Of a stretch of 64,000 nucleotides of DNA, positions 57,487 through 64,000 are shown in pieces. A program made the position numbers and the translations under genes. The notes beneath the pieces are model-generated. The model was not told the origin of the DNA. It saw only the letters and a list, made by a program, of their open reading frames with translations, and did not search any database. The DNA comes from Tupaia tana (taxonomy: Eukaryota > Chordata > Mammalia > Scandentia > Tupaiidae), in the NCBI GenBank assembly GCA_026018925.1, contig JAKSZU010000133.1, forward strand, positions 248,001 through 312,000, read 5' to 3'. The first letter of the stretch is position 1, and the number at the start of each line of letters is the position of its first letter.

Positions 57487-57998
57487 TAGGTATTCTATAT
57501 GTTTCTTCCTAACTGATTGTTAATAGTTGTACAGGCTTAGAAAATTGATGATTTCCCTTATGGTTGGCCTACCTGTTGCTCACAATTACCATTAACTGTT
57601 GCCACTACCCTGGATGGCCCAAAGTCCTCACTGTCTCTAAGGACAGGTGAGCCTACAATTGACTGAATAAGCAACACCCCAAGAGCAAAGAAAAACAAAC
57701 TGAAAAAAGGAAATCGCGCGGCGCGCTTGCGCGCCGCGCGCTATTCAAATCACCAGAATTCAGAGTCCAAAGGCTAGTGGGGAAGGGTCAGAAGATGAGT
57801 GACAGGACCAGGTTGGTCAGGTCTGGAGCCTGAGTCCGCCTGGTGCCCGGAACTGCTGGCCGGCTCGATCCGGATTGCGGGTGGGGTGGGGTGGGAGTTC
57901 GCCTTAAAGTCCCAGACAACCAACCTGGGGTCCAAGGAGGAGAAACGGTGGGGATGCGTGGAGATTCGGAAAGGTCGGGCCTGCAGCCTCAGTCCGCC
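57487..57998 (-). promoter_or_regulatory. CpG-rich L1 5' UTR with GC palindrome
   Basis: About 510 bp upstream of ORF1, presumed to hold the internal L1 promoter. It includes a perfect 12-bp GC-only inverted repeat, CGCGCGGCGCGC (57715-57726), TT, then GCGCGCCGCGCG (57729-57740). A G-rich zone lies at 57850-57960. CpGs are dense, unlike the rest of the window. The promoter role is inferred from L1 biology. Confidence 0.7.
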
Positions 57999-59070
57999 TC
58001 TGGTGCTGATAAATTCTTTCAGGTTTTGTTTATCTGAGAATGTTTTTGTCTTTTCTTCCCATATACATTTTGAGTATATTTTCCTATTCTTTCCTTGCTC
58101 GCATTGTTTCTGATGAGAGGTCTGCTGTCAACCTGATGGGATATCCTTTGTAGGAAATTTTCCATTTTTCTCTTGCCAATCTTAGTATCTTGTCTTTGTC
58201 AGTGGTTTTGGTCAATCTGTCTATAATGTGTCTTGAGGAAGGTCTTCTTGTGTTGATTCTATTTGGGGTCCTTTGTATTTCTTGGGACTGGATCTTTGAG
58301 TGCCTCTCTAGGTCTGGAAAGTTTTCTTAAAGGATTTCATGGAAAAGATTATCAATGCCCTTACGAGTCTCTTCACCTTCTGGCATACTGATTATTCAGA
58401 TGTTTGGATGTTTGATGGTGTCTAGTATTTCTCGTATATTATTCTCATTTGGGGGGGCGGCAATTTTCTCAGTGTTCGCAGTGGATTTTTCTAGGCCAGC
58501 AATTTTCTCTTCTACTTCTGAGATTCTGTTTTCCGTATAATCTAGTCTGCTTTTAATACTTTCAAAGGAGATTTTGACTTCCTGTATTATAGCCTTCATC
58601 TCTTAATAGGTCCATTTGATTCTTTCTTAAAGTGTGTAATTTCTTTCTTAGATCTTGCAAAAATTTCCTGATCTCCTGGAACAACTCATCATCTCCTTAA
58701 TCCTTTCTCTTCTTCAGTTCATTGTCTCTCTTCCTTCTCTGTTAGCTTCACCGTTATGAATATTCTAAATTCTTTATCAAACATTCTCATGATTTCCATT
58801 GAACCATTTGTGATGAAGAGGAGCTATTCTTTTCCCTTGGAGGAGAGGTATTTTCTTTCTTTCCCATATTTCTTGTGGCCCTGAAGTGATTTCTAGTCAT
58901 CTAATGGATGGTGTGTTTCTTCCTAAACAGGAAGTTCAATTTGAGTGCTCAGGAGTGTGCAGAAAGAGGTGATCTGGAATCTCTTTGCTGTTCCATTTTG
59001 ATCCCACTCGAGTTTGTGGACTGGAGGCTGAATTATCAGTAGAAAAATCTTCTTTCCCTTTTTCCCCTGA
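57999..59070 (-). mobile_element. HAL1-type element copy 4, ORF1 and 5' end
   Basis: Continuation of the element cut at 51943. Decayed ORF1 pieces are present: RLDYTENRISEVEEKIAGLEKS near 58480-58560, ILDTIKHPNI near 58400, and an N-terminal region near 58780-58900. The 5' region (catcacctctttctgcacactcctgag... on the minus strand) matches copy 1 (13020-13050). Confidence 0.85.
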
Positions 59071-59360
59071 AATCACTAGTTCTCAGGAGCAATGAAGGTG
59101 TCTTCTTCTCAGGGAATGTTTCTCACTTCCTCTCACTCTCTTTTGGTCTCAGTCTCACTCTGCTTAGAGCTCAAGCCTTATAACAAACTAAAAAGAAAAG
59201 AAAAGGATGGTATTCACCTTTTGAAGACATCATTCTCATTTCCTCTTATCCTTTCATATATCTTTTAGTCTTTAAATTTTCTGGGTCTAAACATCTCAAA
59301 GCATTGACCATAATATCAGACAAATGGATTAGAATTTAATTTCTGTAACAATCATTCTTT

Positions 59361-59625
59361 TTTTTTCCTTTTTTTGGAGAGGCTTTTTGCTATAGGGCGC
59401 ATACGCTCGCCAGAAAGACTGAGAGAGACAGAGAGACATAAAGTGAGAAATCACCCCCCAGGGGGATGGCCATGCCACAATCCCTTCTCCTCCATTCTCT
59501 TCTCAGGATCTTGGGTACACACGCACTTGCACCAGCGTGAGTTTAAGCCACGGGGTCCGGAACTCAAACCACAGTCAACAACATGGGAATCTAGTGACAT
59601 AGCCACTATGCTAACTGCTGGTCCC
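59361..59625 (-). repeat. SINE family A
   Basis: Complete copy. Target duplication aacaatcattcttt at 59347-59360 and 59626-59639. Confidence 0.95.
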
Positions 59626-59799
59626 AACAATCATTCTTTATATATGCGTTGGGTTCTTAATATCTGAAAAAGCAGTGTCACATGTGAACTCAGAAGCCTT
59701 GAAGTGGATTAACTACAATCCATGGTTTATAAGCCACTCTCATTATTAATCTCTTGATCTGTAACTTTTAATGATATGTATACATTACCACATTAGGGT

Positions 59800-60056
59800 A
59801 TTTTTTTTTTGAGAAGTTTTTGCTATAGGGCACATGTGCTTGCTAGACAGACAGAGACAGAGAGACAGAAAGTGAGAAATCACCCCCCAGGGGGGATGGC
59901 CACGCCGCAATCCCTTCTCCTCCATTCTCCTCTCAGGATCTTGGGCAAGCATGCACATGCACCTGGCGTGAGTTTAAGCCACCGGGTCCAGGATTCGAAC
60001 CGCGGTTGACTACGTGAGAGTCCAGCGACATAGCCATTATGCTAACTGCTGGTCCT
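59800..60056 (-). repeat. SINE family A
   Basis: Complete copy. acattaggatatttttt-type direct repeats flank it (near 59790 and 60058). Confidence 0.94.
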
Positions 60057-60359
60057 GACATTAGGATATTTTTTTCACATTAGATTTTTTTTAAAAAAAT
60101 CTATAACCTAAAGTTTTCTAACCAACCAGATATGAGGTAATGAAATAAATATACTGAGGATCTCAACTTTTCAGCATCTTTGCATATAGTAATCTGTATT
60201 AAAATGATTTTGGATGAAGTTGTTAACTAAGAAAAAAATCCATGGGATAGTTCCATCATGTATGAAATAAAATAATTAGGTATCTTGGTAATATTTGATA
60301 AACATCTTATAAGGAGGAAAGCTAATTATACTAAATTATTTAGAAGTCAATGCGATAGT

Positions 60360-60595
60360 GTCTGGCTCCATGGCCTGGTGGTTAAGAAAGCCAGATTTCA
60401 CATGGCTGATTGCAAGTTTGAGTACTAGAACTAGTAGCTTGAGAAATATGCTGGACCTACATGTATGCATGTCCAAAATCCTCAAAGGAATGAAATATGG
60501 AGAAGGAATAGCAGCATGACTATTCCCCATGTGTGATGCATCTTTCTCATCCTCTCTTAGCTTGGAATGCCCGCATCCTCTAGCAGAAAAATAAA
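60360..60595 (+). repeat. Old SINE
   Basis: tctggctccatggcctggtggttaagaaagccag head, gtttgagtact B-box-like, catgtatgcatgtcc body and an eroded tail ending cctctagcagaaaa. Confidence 0.75.
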
Positions 60596-60653
60596 ATGGT
60601 CTAGGTAATATGAACATGGTTAAAATTGAGAATATAATTACTGCATGTATGTA

Positions 60654-60655
<2 letters not shown>

Positions 60656-60688
<33 letters not shown>

Positions 60689-60930
60689 TTTAAATGTTTT
60701 GCCATATGGCATGTGTACTCACTGGAGAGGGACAGAAAGGGAGAATGATTAATCACCCCCTTGGGAGATGGCCATGTCACAGTCCCTTGTATTTCTTTCT
60801 CTCCTTGAGATTATATGGTCATGCACACACATGCCTGGCAGGATTTCCAAGCCTTTGTTCCACTTCTTGAACCATGGAGTTAGCCACGTGGGAGCCCATG
60901 CCTTATCCACCATGTCGTCTGCTGTCCAAT
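60656..60930 (-). repeat. Old SINE with (TG)n
   Basis: A (TG)n tract at 60656-60686 precedes a minus-strand SINE body (gccatatggcatgtgtactcactggagaggg...) and head (agttagccacgtgggagccca). Confidence 0.75.
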
Positions 60931-61038
60931 AAAGTTATGTAAAATGACAAAGCTTTCTCAGAGATAGAACTGTAGACATCCATTCAAAGCTGTTGATACT
61001 GTACATAATTGTGACTAATGATCCTTTTTTGCATTCAG

Positions 61039-61162
61039 ACTCCTGAATCTGTGTGTAGCCAGAGCTATGGTCCTGGATTCCAGAAAATTCTCCATGAAAG
61101 AAGACCTGACTGCTGTTTTCTTTGTGTTTCCTGCACAGACACAGCCATTTCAAATCAAACAG
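61039..61162 (+). pseudogene. V2R exon 5 (cysteine-rich linker)
   Basis: A 124-bp exon, the usual size for this V2R exon, reading TPESVCSQSYGPGFQKILHERRPDCCFLCVSCTDTAISNQT. The cysteine pattern (VCS...PDCCFLCVSC) is that of the NCD3G linker between the binding domain and the membrane domain. Compared with the typical VCSESCGPGF pattern, the second Cys is replaced by Tyr (SQSYGPGF). Acceptor gcattcag and donor GTATGA are present. Confidence 0.9.
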
Positions 61163-62040
61163 GTATGAAATATATTAGTACCCTATGATAGCTCCACTGC
61201 CTATATCTCCATAAAAAGGAAGCCAGTAATAGTAGAAATGGAATATAGAGTATTGTTGTTCTCAATTTGTGTGTTCACTTATTGTTTCAATATATTTATT
61301 TCATAAACATGATTGCTACCTTATTGTGTGTCACTGCTTTTCTGACTGTGCTCATGGTATCAGACTAAATTTTGAAACTGATTCATGGTAAAACTTTCTT
61401 GTATCTAGTGCTATATATAACAGTGTCTATCTTAGATCTCATACTGGACCATGTTGAAGTCTTCTAAAAAACAAAAGTTACAATCATCAAGGCTACCTGT
61501 GCATTCCCGAAAGCTTAAAAATAGCTGTCGTGGGAACCAGCAGCAGCAAAAGAGACAGACTGAGTTCAAAGGAATAAATCACAGACCTCTTGCTATATTC
61601 TGCCCACTCAAGTGTGTCTTTGACCACCTCCCTCCCTCCCACAACCTTTCACCATTAAAAACTCTGTGTCTTCCTCATAGTGCAGCAACCAGCAGCAGTA
61701 CAGAGGTGGAGAGCACAAAGCGATCATGTGTCTCAGACTGCATTTTGCCTACACAGGTGTATTTTGAGATTTCATAGATGGTTAAACTTTGTGATGCATG
61801 ATTTTTACCTCTTTCTCCAGTTGAAACTTTCCAGCTCAGCCTCAGTGGCATCTGGTTCTGAGAGACTGGGAAAGGAACCAACACCTAAATCTTGATTCAG
61901 ACACACTTCTCTGGTTTGAAGAGAAGGCCCTTGCCCTCTCCCAAGAACACACCTGAGAAGTAAAGCTCATCCCCCCCCCACCCAAGTATTACAGAATCAA
62001 CTCCACACAAAGGTGTAAGATTGGATAATTCATCATATGA
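61163..62040. other. V2R intron 5 start and probable L1 5' UTR
   Basis: Sequence after the exon 5 donor. From about 61450 the base composition changes (CAG-rich, purine-rich, then CT-rich) and it leads directly into ORF1 of the next L1, so it may be that element's 5' UTR. The 108-codon frame at 61451-61777 has no recognised domain. Confidence 0.4.
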
Positions 62041-64000
62041 CTAGAAAACATCCAGAGGCATAGAAATATGAGGAAACAAGAAAATAGCTCTCCCTCAAAG
62101 GAACAATAGACAGCACAAAAGAATTTGCAGAAATATCAGAAAAATCATTCATAATATTCATACTAAAAAAAACTGGACGAGATGCAAGAGAACAGAGACA
62201 ATGAACTCCAGGATGTGAGGAAGTCCTTCAAAGACTTGGAGGAGGAGATAGACACCATAAATAAGAATGAAAGAACCAGGTTTTTTTATGGCTGAATAGT
62301 ATTCCATTGAGTATATGTGTCTCAGTTTTTCTATCCATTCATCAGTTTGTGGGCATTTCAGTTGTTTCCATGACTTAGCGATTGTGAATAGTGCTGCAGT
62401 AAACATTGATGTGCAAGCATTAATGGCACAAATAGGTGTGGTATTAGCTGTTGAAGATATTTTGTAGTTTTATCAACTGTGTTAGGAAGAAATGTTCACC
62501 TGTTGAAATATCTATTTTGTAAAACAAATAATAATGTGATTGAATGTATGGAAGAAAATGAAACGAAAAATAAATAAATAAATAAATAAATAAAAATTCT
62601 CCAATAAAGAATAAAAAAAAGAATCAAAGAGAACTTCTACAGATAAAAACTGTAATATAGGAAATCAAAACTTTCCTCAAAATATGAATAGCATATTAGA
62701 CCAGAGTGAAGATAGAGTCTCTTATCTGGAAGACAAACCTATGACTTAAGTAAAACTACCAAAAAGAATGAAAAAAAAAAGAAAAGAGGACAACATAAAG
62801 AAAATACTACACACTTTAATAGCCCATATTTCCAAATAATTGGTATTCCAGAAGACGAAGAATCTGATAAGGACATAGAAGATTGATTCCATAAAGTACT
62901 TGTAGAAAACTCTCTAAACCTAGAGGAACATTCACACGTCTAGACCCAAGAAATACAAAGGACACCAAATATAATCAACAAAAGATGACCCTCTCCATGG
63001 CACATCATGGACGGATTGAACAAAATCAAAGATAAAGAAAAGATTTTGAAAGTAGCAAGAGGGAAATATCAAGTTACTTACAAAGGTTACGCTGTTAGGC
63101 TAACATCAGACTTCTAAACCAAAATAAAATAGGCAAAGAAAAAATGGAAAGACAGATTAAAAATATTAAAAGAATAGCAATAAATGAATCTAAAAATAAT
63201 AATAATAAAAGACGTTTTGAAAGAAAATAATAAGAATATCAAATGGAATACTATACCCGGAAGGTTAACTTTCAAATGAGAAGAATAAATTAAATAATTC
63301 TCATAGAAATAAAAATTGAAATAATTCAGCAACATAAACCAGCTTCTTAAGAAGTACTGAAAGGAATAGTATATCAGAAAAATAAAGACAGATGAAGAAA
63401 AAGAGAGAAAAAAAGAAAATGGACAACAAAATGACAAGGATAAGTTTGTAAGTATCAATAATAACATTGAACATTAAAGAATTAAATTCTCCAATCAAAA
63501 GATACAGGCAAGCTAAATAGATAAGGGGGGAGAGGCAATTCATAGACTGCTTACAAAAACACACCTAAAAAATAAAGATATTAATAAATTAAAAATAGAG
63601 TATGAAAATATTTTCGATGCTATTGAAAATTTTAAAAAAGGTGGAATCATGATACTTACATTAGACAAAATAGAGTTTAAGACAAAAACTGTAAGAAGAT
63701 ACAAAGAAGGACACTGTATAGTACTAAAATGGCTAATTCATGAAGAAAATAAAAGCATAAATATCTACACACCCAACTTTCAGGCACCCAAAGATGTGAA
63801 AGTCTACTAGATCTAATAGACTGCAACACAATAATAATTGTGGACCTCAACACTCTACTGTCTTCTAGACAAAAGAATAAGAAAGAGATACAGGATCTAA
63901 ATGATAGTGTAAATCAAATAGAATGGACAGGCATCTATAAAACTTTTTGTCCAACAACATAAAAGATATGCTTTTCTGAATCCCACATGGAACATTTGTG
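62041..64000 (+). mobile_element. Old L1 (ORF1 and ORF2 start), continues beyond window
   Basis: Plus-strand L1. The ORF1 N-terminus and coiled coil lie at 62060-62280 and 62620-62780. The RRM-like GIPEDEE region is near 62840, and the C-terminal part runs to about 63380. ORF2 begins near 63420 (SIITLNIKELNSPIKRYR) and the endonuclease runs to the window end (NIYTPN-like near 63765). It is broken by many stops and interrupted by a 3' L1 insertion at 62281. Confidence 0.85.
62281..62615 (+). mobile_element. L1 3' end with inverted 5' part
   Basis: 62281-62420 is minus-strand ORF2 C-terminal sequence (read on the minus strand: [28 protein letters not shown]...MEYYSAIK). From about 62420 plus-strand L1 3' UTR follows (cattaatggcac...gttgaagata...tatcaactg), ending in an (AAAT)n tail near 62600. 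The inverted-then-direct layout fits twin priming. Confidence 0.85.

Larger units (their letters stand above)
51944..57998 (-). mobile_element. Young nearly intact full-length L1
   Basis: A 6.05-kb minus-strand insertion. It has a 5' UTR with preserved CpGs (57487-57998), intact ORF1 (57486-56518), ORF2 (56474-52511, one frameshift), a 3' UTR and A-tail to about 52155, then 3' flanking sequence with a SINE and a second A-tail (51944-52154). Target duplications of about 21 bp (ending gctgataaattcttt) lie at 51923-51943 and 57999-58019, enclosing the whole unit. The interrupted host is HAL1 copy 4. Little decay compared with all other L1s in the window indicates recent insertion. Confidence 0.95.
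37952..61162 (+). pseudogene. Vomeronasal type 2 receptor (V2R) pseudogene, exons 2-5
   Basis: Four exons in the order, phase and approximate sizes of V2R genes, which encode class C GPCR pheromone receptors of vomeronasal neurons. They cover the extracellular ligand-binding (ANF-receptor-like) region and the cysteine-rich linker. Exon 2 is 37952-38052 plus 38496-38686. Exon 3 is 39876-40688, exon 4 is 49608-49838 and exon 5 is 61039-61162. Exon 2 carries an in-frame TAA and a SINE dimer, so a complete receptor cannot be made. The signal-peptide exon 1 was not found upstream, and the large 7TM exon must lie beyond 64000 if present. Introns 3 (8.9 kb) and 4 (11.2 kb) are swollen by antisense L1s. 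The exact V2R subfamily cannot be told from the sequence alone. Confidence 0.9.

Noticed and set aside
56810..57523. Plus-strand 237-codon frame
   Set aside because: Antisense shadow of intact L1 ORF1.
61451..61895. Possible small genes with CAG-rich frames
   Set aside because: No domain is visible and the region abuts an L1 ORF1, so L1 5' UTR is more likely.

Overview
This window is nuclear DNA of a placental mammal. It contains an exon series of a vomeronasal type 2 receptor (V2R) gene on the plus strand. Around it are LINE-1 (L1) copies of several ages, ancient L1 3' ends of the L1M type, a betaretrovirus-like endogenous retrovirus remnant, and about forty tRNA-derived SINE copies. I saw no primate Alu or rodent B1/B2, and I do not recognise the dominant SINE well enough to name the order. 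Apart from the V2R exons, nothing resembles a host protein-coding gene; almost every open reading frame is a piece of L1, a SINE body or retroviral env.

Layout. 1-2.2 kb: a decayed L1 ORF2 with an internal deletion and an inverted piece. 2.2-9.6 kb: a very old plus-strand L1 broken by SINEs and by an ERV (5119-8290) that itself landed in a SINE. 10.1-12.2 kb: a 5'-truncated minus-strand L1. 12.2-19.7 kb: a cluster of ORF1-only 'half-L1' (HAL1-type) elements. 19.7-27.8 kb: older minus-strand L1s, one with a twin-priming inversion. 28-33 kb: SINEs and ancient L1 relics. 33-37.6 kb: a decayed minus-strand L1. 37.95-61.16 kb: V2R exons 2 to 5 with introns full of repeats. These introns hold a 6 kb old L1 (42.2-48.3 kb) and a young, nearly intact L1 (51.9-58.0 kb) that landed inside a fourth HAL1 copy. 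62-64 kb: another old L1 running off the window edge.

The V2R locus is a pseudogene here. Exon 2 carries an in-frame stop and a tandem SINE insertion, although exons 3, 4 and 5 keep open frames and splice sites. The 7TM exon is not in the window, and exon 1 was not found.

The mobile elements form an interacting community. The young L1 has an intact ORF1 and an ORF2 broken only by one extra A in an A run. It is the kind of element whose machinery would mobilise the SINEs (A-tails, 12-17 bp target-site duplications) and the HAL1 elements. The most notable feature is the HAL1-type family: all four copies that keep ORF1 share the same ORF2 deletion (about 17 codons into ORF2), so the deletion belongs to the family and is not decay of single copies. 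No CRISPR, operon or non-repeat RNA gene was seen.
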